The notes under the pieces were generated by a model. That model saw nothing but the letters and a program-made list of their open reading frames with translations. It was not told where the DNA came from and ran no database searches. From contig CM077594.1 of the NCBI GenBank assembly GCA_039654915.1, positions 15,375,001 to 15,439,000 of the forward strand: a stretch of 64,000 nt of DNA, given 5' to 3'. The position numbers were made by a program, and so were the translations under genes. How positions within the stretch are numbered: position 1 is the stretch's first letter; every line of letters starts with the position of its first letter. The stretch is from Aquilaria yunnanensis (taxonomy: Eukaryota; Streptophyta; Magnoliopsida; Malvales; Thymelaeaceae). Positions 24,336-36,770 of the stretch are shown here, piece by piece.

Positions 24336-25620
24336 TCCCCATTCAAGTCACTGTATTACATGCTTTTAACAAAGTTGCTTTCTGAATCCATGCATTCAAG
24401 CATTGGGTCTTTTTACATTTATTTTATCTATATTTAGCATTATAATTAAATTTTAGAGAGTATTAGTGTTTATCTTAATTTTATTTCTTTTTTTTTTTTA
24501 TTTTCTTTGTATTTATTTCTTTTTATCCTTTTATTTGTTTTAATCAGTATGATTTTTTTTTCCTCATAATCATGTCCTTAATTCCAATTTTCATTCATAT
24601 TCAAATTAGCAGTTAACTAGTTATTCTTTAAGTTAATTTTGGATTTATTTTATTTCCTTTTAATTTACATTATTTTACTCCATCTTTTCTTATTGCCCTA
24701 CTAACAATTTTTTGGTCTGTTGTTTTCCTTGAGTTTGGTGTTGGGTTTCTTAAGTACAAGGAAGAACACTACTTGATAAAAATTTTATTACCAATCTCAA
24801 GCAGCATCGGGGCTACACTGACCGTCTTTATGAGACTCAGCCTTATAACTAAGATGAATTAATTGCTTTTGTTACAACCACCTTACTGACCATCCAAATA
24901 GGCATCCTAATTGGTTACCTAACCCTTCCATTCACGTCCTAATTGGTTACCTATTTTTTTCCATTCACACGAGAGTAAACTACGTAAGCTTTGATCCTAA
25001 CTTACACCCAGATACATAGGGCGCTTGGGAGTTCAAACCATATCCGAACCTAATAAATAAAATCAGCCATTAACACATGCATCCATTTTTGTTATACTAA
25101 CAATTGGTTTTTGCTTGTTTTAAGCTTATTTTAGGCAAGTTGGGTGTTTAACACATTCCTAATTCATACTTGATCTTCGATCCCCAAATATTTGTTTTTT
25201 GGCAAATTTTGTCTTTTTCATAATTTTGGAGTCAATTAGGTTTTTCCTTGATTTTTTGCCCATATTTCAAACTAAGGTAACAACTCTATTTTCTTACACC
25301 TAAGTGTGAAGATCCGTATAAGACAGTGCCAATAATTGCACCCATGTGCAAAAGGCCACCGTGGTTAAGGCAACTCACAGTGGTGACTCCATTAAGGACA
25401 TTTTCAAAATTAAAACTTAGAGGATTGAATTCTAAAATTTATTTCAAAACGAGCTTTGAAAACCAATTATTTTGCATGTTTCACACAATGTTTGATATAC
25501 ATGCTATCTGATAACACGGTGTTTTAACATGCATGTGTTTTGCATCATGGTTATACTGCCCATGCATGTGTGTGTACCCTTGTAGCCCCGGAGACTATAA
25601 AACATAAAACTTTTGTCTTT
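24336..25620. other. Intergenic stretch left of the Athila-like LTR
   Basis: T-rich, gene-free DNA. Around 25375-25400 the text GTGGTGACTCCATTAAGGAC faintly resembles the Ogre primer-binding site seen at 34978, so part of this stretch may be a worn Ogre-type fragment. This resemblance is weak and no LTR border was found. Confidence 0.35.
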
Positions 25621-27084
25621 TGATGAATACTCATAAGTGTATTACTATTAAGAGTTTAAATCATCATTATACACTTTGATTATGATTAATTTCTATATTG
25701 TGAGTATTTTCTACCGAATTACTATTCACACATTTTTACTATTCATACACATTTTACTATTCACCGACTTACTATTCATACTCGTGTTTTACTGTTCATA
25801 CGCATTTTCACTATTCACTAATATTAAATATTTTTTTTTACATAGATAAAATTATCACTTGGCGATCCCTCATGAGAAAAATCATATCTGAAGCTGTAGA
25901 TGTCGAAACTAAGTGATTCCAAATTTATCTAAAAGTCAACACATAGATCTTCAACTCTATTTTATTCTGCGAGCTAGTTTGATCGTTTTCATTGCCAAAA
26001 TCTAATTATAGATGAGATTATTTGTTTTTTTGTGTACTGAAGAGCAGTTTCCATAGAAAAATCATAACTTAAGCTATAGATGTTCGATTTGAATGAGCAA
26101 GCTATTAATTTGAAGCTAAAGAAGAAATCTACAAATCTCATGTTTTGAGGAAGAGCTGATTCGATGTGTACAATGGTTAAAAAATTAAAAGAAGTTGCAA
26201 CCCGCCATTGTTGATTTGTATTTACCTAGATTTCACTGTTCCATTTTACCATTTCACCCACCCATAAAACTCTATAAATAGGCACATTGGGGGGAGGGTG
26301 GAAGGATGCCATTTCTTAGGCCTTTTTTATATTCTTGTATGATCTTTAGCTTTTCTTCTTTAGTTTTGTTCTAGTTTTCAATACCGAAGCTTTGTCCAAG
26401 TGTTTTCTCGTTTTTCTTCTTGTTCGTTCTTTGATCTTTCAATCCATGTTCATTTCATCTTTCTACATATTGTGTACTTTTATCATGGCTAACTAATCTT
26501 CTTTTTGCTAATGTGAAAGGGTGAAGCTTTTAATATAAAAGTTATGATTGATTTGAATTAATCACAATGTTAATGGTATTTTCTTCTTCAATCTATTTAA
26601 TTTCCCTCCTTATTAAGTGGAAGTCTTGATTCATTATAGTCAATTATTGGCACAAAAGCTATTTGATTCTTTCTGTAGAATATGGCTCTACCAGCTATAT
26701 TGGAATATTGAGTTATTATAGACAAAGGTTGGCATGATGAATACTTGAACCCATTAGCAAGTGTTAGCGTTTTAAGATCAATGAAAGTTAATACTAACTA
26801 AATTCTCTGATTAGGACCTCCTTTATGTGTGGATCGCAATTGAGTGGTAAGATGGGCTAAAATTAATCATAACCGATATACTAAAAGTGGATCCTCTAAC
26901 CTTAGCTATTTTATTTGAATTTAAATTTTTAATCAATATTTGTTCACACTTCGCACCAAATACTTTCTTTCTTAAAAACTTGTAATTTGTATTTCTAATT
27001 CACTTCCCTATGGTTTGACACTTGAACTCCCAAGATTTTATTACTTGCGACAACCTACACTTGGATTACAACTGCTAGAGTGCA
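25621..27084 (+). repeat. 5' LTR of the Athila-like element
   Basis: This 1,464-bp LTR aligns end to end with 59955-61435. A TATA box, TATAAATA, lies at 26273-26280 and is the likely start region for element transcription. Short repeats of TTACTATTCA run through 25725-25820, a tandem-like motif also present in the 3' copy. Confidence 0.9.
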
Positions 27085-27087
27085 GTA

Positions 27088-27110
27088 AGTTTTTGGCACC
27101 ATTGCCGGGA
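27088..27110 (+). other. Primer-binding site region of the Athila-like element
   Basis: TTTTTGGCACCATTGCCGGG follows the 5' LTR by a few bases. It is a slightly mutated form of the TGGCGCCGTTGCCGGGGA sequence found at this place in Athila-type elements, where a host tRNA 3' end primes minus-strand synthesis. Assigning a particular tRNA is not attempted. Confidence 0.75.
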
Positions 27111-27560
27111 AAGTAAAATTAGAGTACAAGTTTATTTTTATTTCTTCTTTTTGTTCTTTTTATTTTGTTTCATTTTTTTATTGATCATATGGAAGGCTAA
27201 GTGTCCTACCTCTTAATTTTTTTTAATCTTATTTTTCTTTATTGTTGAATGAAAGGCTACACTTCCTAAATCTTTTTTTTATAAAATGGAAGGCTGAGCC
27301 TCCTACCTTTTTCTATTATTAATATTATTTTTTTTGTTGTTATTTTGTTAATGCATGAAAGCTTGGTCACGTACATCAAGTGGTAGACTAGTAAAAGAAT
27401 CTTCATCTTCTTCAAACATGGTTGAAAACATTAATAAACAATAATATAACCATTTTCTACATAATGACTAAGATTGGCCTAGGAAACTTAGAGAACACAA
27501 GAACCCCATAAAAAATAGCACTCCATCATGTCTAATTTGCATGTAACTTCAATTTCAAGG

Positions 27561-28750
27561 CAGGTATTATTCAACTTTTACCAACTTTTAATGGCTTTGA
27601 TTTTGAAAATCCATACTTACATTTGAGGGAATTTGAAGAAGTCTGTCACATATATAACAACCTAAACTGTAGCATGAATACCATCAAGCTTAAGTTTTTT
27701 CCTTTTTCTTTAAAAGATAAAGCTAAAACTTGGCTACAGAATCTTAGCTCAGGCTCCGTTAATTCATGGGATGAATGCAACAATAATTTTTGAAAAAAAA
27801 AATTTCCTGCCCATAGAACAAATTCTTTCAAAAGGCAAATCACCACTTTCACACAAAAATCAGGTGAAACTTTTTATCAATGTTGGGATAGATATAAGGA
27901 TTTACTTAACACATGTCCACACTATGGTTTTAAAACATGGAGATTAGCCTCACATTTTTATAAAGACTTAACACCTAGGGAAAGATAAATGGTAGAAATG
28001 ATGTATAATGGAACATTTGAGGATAAAGATCCTGATAAGGCAATGGATTACCTAGATATGCTAGCAGCAAATGCATAGAATTAGGACACTACTAGTACCT
28101 ATGAGGTTTCAGGTAAGACTCAAACCCTTGCATCTAGTGGAGATATATATCATCTTAAGGAAGATAATGACTTTCAAGTAAAGTTTACATCTTTAGCTAG
28201 GAAGGTTGAGGCTTTAGAAATGAAGAAAGTCGGTCAATTAAAATCTGTTGAATAAATTGTTTGTTACATTTGTGAGACTAATGACCATTATACTAACAAT
28301 TGCCTAACCTTGCCATTTTTCAAAGAATGTCTCCAAGAATAAGTCATTGCATTGAACAACTTCGAGAGACCAACCCAAAATCCATACTCGGAAACTTACA
28401 ATCCTGGTTGGAGGAACCATCCGAACTTCAGTTTGATAAGTAATAATCATGCTCAACCATCACAACCACCTTTGCACACGTGACAAAATTTTTAACAATC
28501 TCAAGTGTATATATCATATGCTCTTCCTTTTAGAAAATTTTTTGAAGATACATTGCATTAATTCATTAAGAAGCAAGTGTCCATCGATGCTCAAACAAGT
28601 CAAAACCTGAATGATTTGAAAAATACTCTTGCAAAATTTACATATGCATTCAACATTCAGGGAAAGGACAGTTTCTTTCTCAACCACAACTAAATCCCAA
28701 AATTTAAACCATAGATCAAGTGAAATCAATCATTATACTCCACAGCAGTA
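27561..28750 (+). pseudogene. Athila-type gag remnant
   Basis: One frame reads FNGFDFENPYLHLREFEEVC, then LKFFPFSLKDKAKTWLQNL, then FYQCWDRYKDLLNTCPHYG, the standard retrotransposon gag blocks of the Athila group. A zinc-knuckle region, VCYICETNDHYTNNC, lies near 28263-28310. In-frame stops occur after 27790, near 27985, 28075 and 28250, so no capsid can be made. This gag would normally build the cytoplasmic particle. Confidence 0.8.
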
Positions 28751-29097
28751 AGATTGTTGAAAAATTCATTCCTGATCCTTGTAAAGAAGATGATGAGTCA
28801 ACTTCTGAGAGTAAAGAATAGGTTGAACCTATGCCAAACGAAGAACAAATTGAATTTTTACCAGCACCTCTATTTCCTTAGGTGTTAACTGTTCCTAACA
28901 AGATGAATAAGAATTCTGAAATTCTTGATATCTTCAAGCAAGTAAATATCAATATCCATTTGTTGGATGCGATTAAACAGATACCTTTTTATGCCAAATT
29001 CTTAAAAAATTTGTGCACCATTAAAAGAAAACTGAATGTGAAAAAGAAAGCCTTCTTGGCCGAGTAGGTAAATTCTGTTATTCAAAATAACACTGTT

Positions 29098-30030
29098 TTG
29101 AAATACAAGGATCCTGGTCATCCAACAATTTCATGTTTCATTGGAAAACATAAAATTGAGCAAGTATTACTTGATCTTTGGGCTAGTTTAAACTTATTTT
29201 CATATTCAGTTTACCAAAAACTAAATTTGGGTGAGTTAAAACAAACCGAAATAACTCTTTTGCTTGCTGACAGATTAATGAAAGTGCCTAAAGGAGTTAT
29301 TGAAGATATTTTAGTCCAAGTTGATAAATTCATATATCTTATGGATTTTATTATTTTGGACACACTACCAATGAAAATCAAGAATTCAATACCTGTTATC
29401 TTCGGACGTCCATTTTTAGCAACCTCTACTGCTTTGATTAATTGCAGGAATGGATTGATTAAGCTGACATTTGAAAATATGACATTGGAGTTAAATATTT
29501 TCAACTTACTTAAGCAGCCACCTAAAAAAGAAGATGAAAATAAGGAACTTTGCCTCATTGATATTATTGGGAAAAACCACATCGAAGAAGTGAAGGGAAA
29601 CACATGCTGGAAACTGAAAATTGAAGAGCAAAATAAAATTCACATAATTGAGTTGAAGCCTTTATCTAAAGAATTGAAATACCTAACGTCAAAGAAAGAT
29701 GCTAAATTAAGACTGATATGCTTGGGCATATTACTCCAAGAGTTCAACATTATAATCAAGGATAAGAAGGGCATCAAAAATATTATTGCTGACTATTTGT
29801 CAAGACTAACAACAGATTCATTAATTGAGGCTACATCTATAAATGATTATTTTTCTGATAAATTTTTATTTTCTGTCACTACAGTACCTTGGTTTTCTAA
29901 TATTTTCAACTTTTTTGTGACAGGACGAACACCAGCTCCGTGGAGTATACAAGATAAGAAGAAATTTTCACATGAGGTGACAAATTTTTATTGGGATGAC
30001 TCTTATCTTTTCAAATACTGTCCTAAATAG
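29098..30030 (+). pseudogene. Protease joined in frame to the RNase H end; RT deleted
   Basis: The 310-codon open frame has two parts. Residues 1-155 are a Ty3/gypsy aspartic protease: KYKDPGHPTISC, the active-site region LLDLWASLNL and the ILGRPFLA-type block IFGRPFLATSTALINC. The active-site D-L-G-A-S is changed to D-L-W-A-S, which should kill activity. From about residue 190 the text jumps to KDAKLRLICL...EFNIIIKDKKGIKNIIADYLSRL, the very end of RNase H, and continues into the start of integrase. The whole RT and most of RNase H (over 400 codons in relatives) are missing without a frame change. That the frame stays open is notable, but function is unlikely. Confidence 0.8.
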
Positions 30031-30225
30031 ATATTTATGAGATGCATACCTGAAGATAAAGTAAAAAGTGTCATTGAATTTTCTTATTTTGAAACGTGCG
30101 GAGGGCCTTTTTTTGTCAAAGAAAACAGCTGTAACGATTTTGCAGTCTGGATTTCACTGGTCCTCCTTGTTTAAAAACGCACATGCATTCTGCAAAGCCT
30201 TTGAAAATTGTCAAAAAGTAGGATC
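30031..30225 (+). pseudogene. Integrase zinc-binding (HHCC) domain remnant
   Basis: After a stop codon at 30028-30030 the same frame and its neighbours read RCIPEDKVKSVIEFS, then KKTAVTILQSGFHWSSLFK and HAFCKAFENCQKVGSI. This is the N-terminal zinc-binding domain of Athila-type integrase, with the second half in a shifted frame. The text stops where the Tat element inserted (30231). On the far side (57171 onward) the catalytic core does not follow; the virus-like gene does. Confidence 0.75.
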
Positions 30226-30230
30226 CATTT

Positions 30231-31098
30231 TGATGGCCTGGGGCCTCATCGTTGTGAGTCAAGATGACTGTTGAGGAGACTTCTAGGAGGAAGGACGCCT
30301 GGAAGGTGGATTGCCCTAAGGAGAGTACCTGAAAAACTGGTAAACAGGGTTAGGAGGCCCCCGGAGTGTTTTTCCGGGGGGGGAGCCTCCAACGCCCAAG
30401 TCAGTGGTGGCCGGAAAAAAGGAGAAAGTCACTAGCTCAAAGAGAAAAGCAGAAAAGTCTCGCCTGGTATTTTCTCAGAGTATGGGAGCTGTATCTCCGG
30501 CCAACCAACCTCCTGTCAAGTATTTATTTCCTGTATATATAGGAATACCTAGCCCGTTCAGATCATGACACGTGTGCGGTCGGATGCTCCTGAACTTCTG
30601 GGCGTAGGGGACAGATAGTTGGTAACCAGATGGCCTCGAGCCTTGTGCTGAGACGGGCCATGATGTGATTCTGATGGCGTCTGCGCGTCAGGGCGGCTTT
30701 TTACGTCTGTGGTGGGACGTGTCAGAGGCTTCCTTAAATGCTTCCTTAAATGCTCCTGCCGTACTCCCGAGGTCCCTGGGCGAGGTCGTCCTCTAGTTCG
30801 GACAGAGCCTCTTCGGGAAGCATACCCTCAGTTCGGGGGTTCCCAGTTCCAGGGGGTTCCGCCTTCGGGGATATCATGTTCGGGCAGCAATGTCTGGTGC
30901 CACTTTTCCGAAGGCGCGCTGTTCACAACCTTGGGGGGCGAATAGAGTCCTCAAGTTTTACTGGCGTGCCGAGGCTCGGAGCTCTCCGGCTATCTCCCGA
31001 GGTGCATGATTCCACCTGTTCCCGGGAAGCACCAGTTCTTCTGGCCATTGTTGTGGCAGGGTGTTCGGCCAGATTGAGGCGATAGCCTTTGGCTATCA
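30231..31098 (-). repeat. 3' LTR of the Tat element
   Basis: This 868-bp copy is nearly identical to 56302-57170. It carries the inverted TATATATA box of the minus-strand promoter at about 30534-30541. Short frames inside (for example 30750-31085) are non-coding. Confidence 0.92.
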
Positions 31099-31102
31099 CA
31101 TG

Positions 31103-31111
31103 CCCCCCTCT
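31103..31111 (-). other. Polypurine tract of the Tat element
   Basis: On the minus strand AGAGGGGGG stands a few bases before the 3' LTR start TGATAGCC. This is the expected primer site for plus-strand DNA synthesis. Confidence 0.8.
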
Positions 31112-31642
31112 GGAAAGCCGAAGTGAAGACTTCGGTTTGCATCTCTTTCCGAGGTTGTCGTTGGGAGTCTTGTTGGGAAGCATAACCTGTTCCGAGGTCG
31201 CACCTTTTACCCGAGGGTCTGGGCTGTTCGGCCTTGGCCTATTCTTTGGTGTCTCCGAGGCAAAGCCTGTACCGAAGATACACCTCTTGCCCAAAAGTCA
31301 TGGGCTGTTCAGCCATAGCCTGTCTCTTGGTGTCCTCGAGGTGGCCTGTTTTTTATTTCTACAGGTCTGATGGCCAAGCGTGTCAGACTGAGCGGCGCGT
31401 CTCCACTTTTCAGGGATGTCAAACGACGTGTCCCAATCAGGAGGTGTGTCCCGGTTTTCCAGGGACGTTTGGGGAGGCATGTCCCCTATTTCTGCGCAGC
31501 GGTTGACACGCGGCTTTTTGCCATTGGAAGAGAGACGCGTCATTTACAGAGGGCGCGCCTTTTCGGGTGCAGCGGGCAGTTACGGTGACGGTTCGCCTCC
31601 AATGGGTACTTATGATCTCTTTTCGGCTACCCACCTTTGGCC

Positions 31643-31650
31643 TATAAATA
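31643..31650 (+). promoter_or_regulatory. TATA box of the antisense gene (aORF)
   Basis: TATAAATA lies 289 bp upstream of the aORF start codon and is followed by a C/T-rich leader (31675-31935). The position implies that the aORF has its own promoter, internal to the Tat element and on the strand opposite to gag-pol. Confidence 0.65.
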
Positions 31651-31938
31651 GCCCATTCCATCATAAGTCCCACTTACTGTTTTTCTGCTCTCTCTCTGCT
31701 TTGCCCTCTGTTCTCGCGTTTTATCTTGCTTTCTGTGGCGGAGCTTCTTTAATCAGAGCTTTTCCTACCAACTTTCACGACGGCGTCCTCAGGCAAATCT
31801 TTTGGTGGGTTTTGATTTCCAGAGTACTCTGATTCCTCTGTTTTTCTGAATTTTTCTGGAAAACTGTTGTTTTTTTCCAAACTCGTCTTCTGAGTTTTTT
31901 CTGGAAACTATTTTCTTTTCCATCTCAAACTCTTTTTC

Positions 31939-32449
31939 ATGTCTACGATGACTGTTCCCGAGAGCTGGAAACCTCTTCTGGCCCATCCTTGCTGTACCAC
32001 CCCCGAAAAACTAGAGAGGTGGAAGAAAAAATTCTTTCTTCCCTCTTACGCTGTGACCAGGCTGCCTCGTTCTAGCCATTTTGCTTTTTCAAACCGCGGC
32101 GACGAGGTTATCGTCTTCCGAGCCCAACTGAAGGCCGGACTTCGGTATCCTCCCCCGAAGGTGGTTTGCGAGTTCTGCCAATTCCATGGCATTGCTGTGA
32201 ACCAGCTTCCCCCGAACGCGTACTGCTATTTTAACGCCTACCTCTGCATGTGTGGCGTGTTCGGGATAGAGCCCCACTTCATCATTTTCATGCAGTACTA
32301 CAAGCTCTACGTGGTCCCGAAGGGTGGCTTCTATTTCCTGCTGCCTCGAGGATCCGGGAGCAAAAAATTCACCTTCACCTTCGACACGAAGGATAGCTGG
32401 CGGGGGTGGCAGCCTAAGTTCGTTTTCCTGAAGGTGGATAAGAGCTGGT
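31939..32449 (+). pseudogene. Antisense extra ORF of the Tat element, 5' part
   Basis: This is the first 170 codons of a plus-strand gene that runs against gag-pol. It opens MSTMTVPESWKPLL and has a conserved core rich in aromatic residues and cysteine (VVCEFCQFHGIAVNQLPPNA, then YYKLYVVPKGGFYFLLPR). It resembles the family annotated in plants as putative gypsy-type transposon protein (Transposase_28-like). The frame is cut in the first base of a codon by the Ogre-type insertion, and resumes in frame at 48326. Its role in the element is not known; such aORFs are documented in Tat elements. The cut makes this copy non-functional. Confidence 0.75.
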
Positions 32450-32573
32450 TGTTGACACCCAATTTCGTCCGGGTGTTTTAAAATTTTGAAAAAAATTTTA
32501 TTAAAAAAAATTAATTTAAAAAAAATATATATTACTATTATTATTAAAAAAAATTTAATTAGTTTAAAAAATA

Positions 32574-32604
<31 letters not shown>

Positions 32605-34974
32605 TGTGAAAATTTGATTTAAAATGATATATGTGTGAATATGTGTATGTTTGAAATAAAATAAAATTTCATGAAAAAAATGACAAAAAATTAAAAGTTT
32701 GAGGTAAAAATGACAAAATTGAGAAGGTTCGGAAAAAATTGACAAATTCTAAAAGTTCCAGGAGCATTTGGTAGTTTGTCACATAAAATTTTGAGCCTGC
32801 CGACGTTTTTGGCTCCAATTGACAGAAAACGACAAAATTGTCAAAATCAGAAGCTTCAGGAACTTATCCAGAGGCTGAGAGACGTAAAGGACTAAAATTG
32901 TCATTTTACCAATTTAAAAGATAAGTTTGAAATTTTTTATTAATTTATCCATCAACAGTTCAGCTAAACTTCCTCTATAAATAGCCCCCCAAATTTTGTG
33001 CTGAACACAGATAAAAATAGAAAGAAAAGCTTAGAGCTCCGTTTTTAAAATAGAAAAAATTACAGCCTTAGTCCCTAGCTCTCCTTCCTTTCCTCAGAAA
33101 ATCTCAAAACTTTTCATTTTGACGATTAAGCCATCTTCTCCCCCCCTCGCGCGCCCTCTGTTTCCATTTCTCAGAATTCAGAATTTAAAATCAAGGGTAC
33201 AACTCTCATTTAATCCTTCATCTTTTCAATTTCTTTCACTTTGGTCACTAACTTTGTATTTTATTCTTGCAGAATTAATTACTAACCCTTTTAATTTTTA
33301 CTTGTTTGTTTATTATTTGTTTATTACTAACCCCTTTTTTTATTGTTGTTATTAACTTACTAACAACTAACTTTTAATACTATTATTGTTACTAACCTTT
33401 TAATTTTTGCATTATTACTAACTTTTATAATTGTTGTTAACAATTAATTAACTTTTATTATTGTTGTTAATTAATTAATTTAATTAACTTGGCTAACTTT
33501 TATTATTGTTGTTAATTAATTAATTTAATTAACTTGGCTAGCTTTTTATTATTGTTGTTAATTAATTAATTTAATTAATTTGGCTAACTTTTTATTTATT
33601 GTTGTTAATTAATTTAATTAATTTGGCTAACTTTTTATTATTGTTGTTAATTAATTAATTTAATTAACTTGGCTAACTTTTTACTGTTGTTAATTAATTA
33701 ATTTAATTAACTTGGCTAACTTTTATTATTGTGGTTAATTAATTAATTTAATTAACTTGACTAACTTTTTATTATTGTTGTTTAACAATTAATTTAATTA
33801 ACTTTGCTAACATTTATTATTATTTTTAAAGTGGATGGCCAAAAAGCCCCACTTTATTATTATTAATTTTTTTTCTTTATATAATTTTTTATTTAATTCA
33901 CCTTTACCCTTTACTAATTAATAAATAAAATGAAAATTAAAAGAAGATTATTTTGTAATTAATTATTAAGGCTAATAAAAATTATTTTTAAAAAAAGCCA
34001 ATTATTTTTATTTTTACATACATGTTTTTAATTCTTTAAAGATAGCAAAAAGTTAAAATTAATTTTAATAGTTATTTTTATCCAGTAAAAATAATAAAAA
34101 AATAAAAATAAAACCTGTTTAAAAAAATACATGAAAATTAAGACTTTATATTTTACTGATTTATTTAAAATATAACTTTTAAATCCACTAAAATAATAAA
34201 TATTTTTCATTAAACAAGAAAACAAAAAGAAAATTAAAACAAGATAAGAAAAAGATAAGAAAGATAAGAAAAAGATAATAAAGATAAGAAAGATAAGATA
34301 AGATAAGAAAGATAAGAAGGAAAAGAAAGAAAAGAAAGAAAAATATAGAAAATAAAAATTTTTAGATTATTAATGAATCTAAAAATTCTATAACAAAAAG
34401 AATTACGAATTAGTAATTAAACTAATAATTAATTCCATAAAAATAAGAATTAAATAATTAACTATAAATTAAATCAACTTACATATCCGGATGATCCGTC
34501 AGGATCTGCGGTTTAAAAAAAATATCACCATTTTAATTAAATAAATTAAATAAAAAAAAGATAAAAATCCATATTTACAATATGGATTAAATTATTTAAA
34601 AGTTCACCAAATTCCGTGTCCAAATGACTCGGCAGAGTCCATGGTTCGGAATCAAAAATCTTCCGTGTCCAAATGACTCGGCAGAGTCCATGGTTCGGAA
34701 GTATAAAATTTCATACAAATTAATTAATTTAAAAATCCACATTTCGACTAATCCAGTTAAAATTTCTAATTTTGAAAATTAACTGAGAATTATTTAAAAG
34801 CAAAACAAAACAAAATTAAAATCAACTAAGGTGCCAATTTTTGGGCGTTTTAACAAAGTTGTTTTAACGTAACCGTACTCCCGATCCCCGAACTCTCGCA
34901 GACCAATTTTAAGGTGACCAATCGACCTAAGAAAACTGATTGGTGGCGACTCCCGAAAACCCGACGTTGCCACA
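32450..34974 (+). repeat. 5' LTR of the Ogre-type element
   Basis: This LTR carries the promoter box TATAAATA at 32976-32983, an (AT)n run near 32570-32597 and a roughly 45-50-bp tandem repeat at about 33420-33830 built from TTGGCTAACTTTTTATTA and TTAATTAATTTAATTAA. It also has a GATAAGAAA-rich run (34240-34330) and a duplicated 40-bp block containing CTCGGCAGAGTCCATGG (34611-34700). By eye it differs from the 3' LTR in the AT/T run and at 34528 (A versus C). Confidence 0.95.
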
Positions 34975-34977
34975 GCT

Positions 34978-34996
34978 TGGCGACTCCGCTGGGGAC
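34978..34996 (+). other. Primer-binding site of the Ogre-type element
   Basis: TGGCGACTCCGCTGGGGAC begins three bases after the 5' LTR. Ogre elements are reported to use a tRNA-Arg primer at this position; the assignment here rests on that resemblance and was not checked against a tRNA. Confidence 0.8.
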
Positions 34997-35945
34997 TCCA
35001 CGTTAGTGAGTCGAGCCTAAAGTTGATTTGTTTTGATTTACTTTGCTTATTATGTGGATTTATATGTTATATTTACTTATTCTAAACATGCATAATGCAT
35101 TCACAATATGAAGCTCTATACCCGAGCTTCCTTAAATCAAACACGATTCTTTCTAAGCGGAATTGGTGTTGCTGTCCTTGTGAGGCCACGGTCTCCAAGC
35201 CTTCACCGGTTTCAAAGTAGCAAAGTAGTGTATTGCCTTCTGAGACGGTTAGTCTCTGCATGGGCCCACGAAAAGCTACGACTCGAATTAATCCATTCCT
35301 TACATTAACCCTAGAGGGTAAGGAATCGGGCCGTCACTATGATTTAGTGATGGGATTCGGGAACTATCCCTTGCCTTTTTTATAAGCCACCTTATGCATA
35401 TAGAACTCCCCACTTAACCATAGAACTGACCATAGAATTTCTACCATTTTTACCAACACCATAAGCATATCCTTGTTATGCTGTGTTGTTACTATACACT
35501 TTCCTTCGTATGGTTTTAACTTGTTTATCCATAATACTTTATGAGTTGTTAATTGCTATTTAACTTATTAATAACCTTATCTTTCTTGTGCAATTATTCT
35601 TCATGCATCAAAACCACGCATCAAATTATGCTAACTTTTTGGTCTTTATAATGACAACTAAAAGTTTTGAAGTTCCACAATAGTGGATAAGCAAACTCAC
35701 TCATCGCATGCATGCATTACATTAATCACGTTCATATAAAGTCTGATAAAAACATAATCTCGTTGCATACATCCATTACATCAATCATGTGCATACAAAG
35801 TCTGATAAAAACATAATCTCATTTTTCCTACATGCATCCATTGCATCAATCACATACACATAGGATCTAATAAAATATATCTTACTTTTAAAAGGATAAA
35901 ATTGGACCTCGACACTGATATTCAACTCGGCTCCAAATAAGATTA
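34997..35945 (+). other. Ogre-type leader
   Basis: Long 5' untranslated region between the PBS and gag. A 60-bp imperfect direct repeat (CATGCATCCATTGCATCAATCA type) occurs at about 35700-35870. The ORF 1 that typical Ogre elements have upstream of gag is not recognisable. Confidence 0.6.
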
Positions 35946-36770
35946 ATGGCAGAACAAATCGAAAGACGTCTCATAAAGATAGAGTCCAAGATAGAAAGTA
36001 TGGCCGAACAAATGAGACAATTGATCGAGTTAATCAAGGCGAAAGCAATTCAAGAAGCACAAGTTCAGCCACCCATGACAGAAAGAGAAATGGTCACTTT
36101 GTTTGTCCAGACACTGAAGTACCTATATTATGACGAACACCTTGGCAATTCGGCAACTAATTTTTCTAACATTGTCATGTCTGGAGAAAGAATCGAGCAT
36201 GAGATTAGGACTGGGAATATTACTAAATCCTTTAATAATCCTATGAAAAGAGGAGGACCATCTAGAAGAAAAGATGACGAAGTACAACAAACAGGACGCA
36301 GAAGAAGGATTCCCCACGTGGATACTGTGGCTATCGGACCTCGCCTATCCTATTTTGCCAATGGGCCCAATGATTATCCTTCCAATAGGCCCAACAATTA
36401 TCCTTTTAACAGACCTAATCAGTCATGGCCACCTGCTCCTACTCCTCCAGTACCTGCACCAAAACCAAGAGAAGTTTTCACACCAATTTCCATAACTTAT
36501 ACCGAGTTATACCCAAAACTCATCGAAAGACAATTTATCCGTCCAATTCCTACAAAGCCATTCAAACCCCCATATCCAAGGTGGTATGACCCTAACATTA
36601 CCTGCCCATATCATGATGGCGTTCCAGGCCATGGCTTGGAAAACTGCATGGCATTGAAGCGTATAGTTCAACAATTAATCGAGTCAAAGTGGTTGGACTT
36701 TTCCGATGAGCCAAATGTCACCCACAATCCATTGCCGCCTCATCAAGCAAAACCAAGTCCAAGTTGCTAG
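35946..36770 (+). CDS. Ogre-type gag, internally shortened
   Basis: The 274-codon frame starts with a coiled-coil-like stretch (MAEQIERRLIKIESKIESMA, residues 1-35). It then has PPMTEREMVTLFVQTLKY (42-59), an Ogre gag block, a proline-rich linker (135-178), ITYTELYPKLIE (183-194) and a zinc knuckle C220-x2-H223-x5-H229-x4-C234 typical of this lineage. Full gags of this type are clearly longer; the section between the coiled coil and PPMTE appears deleted. It could still encode an RNA-binding protein, but whether it forms particles is doubtful. The stop at 36768-36770 is followed by no pol. Confidence 0.75.
   Translation: MAEQIERRLIKIESKIESMAEQMRQLIELIKAKAIQEAQVQPPMTEREMVTLFVQTLKYLYYDEHLGNSATNFSNIVMSGERIEHEIRTGNITKSFNNPMKRGGPSRRKDDEVQQTGRRRRIPHVDTVAIGPRLSYFANGPNDYPSNRPNNYPFNRPNQSWPPAPTPPVPAPKPREVFTPISITYTELYPKLIERQFIRPIPTKPFKPPYPRWYDPNITCPYHDGVPGHGLENCMALKRIVQQLIESKWLDFSDEPNVTHNPLPPHQAKPSPSC

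Noticed and set aside
30709..31588. Several frames of 72-123 codons in and beside the Tat LTR
   Set aside because: The LTR frames recur in the other LTR with indels and the rest lie in the aORF promoter region; no family signature.
32089..32745. 218-codon minus-strand frame
   Set aside because: Half is antisense to the aORF and half to LTR low-complexity DNA.
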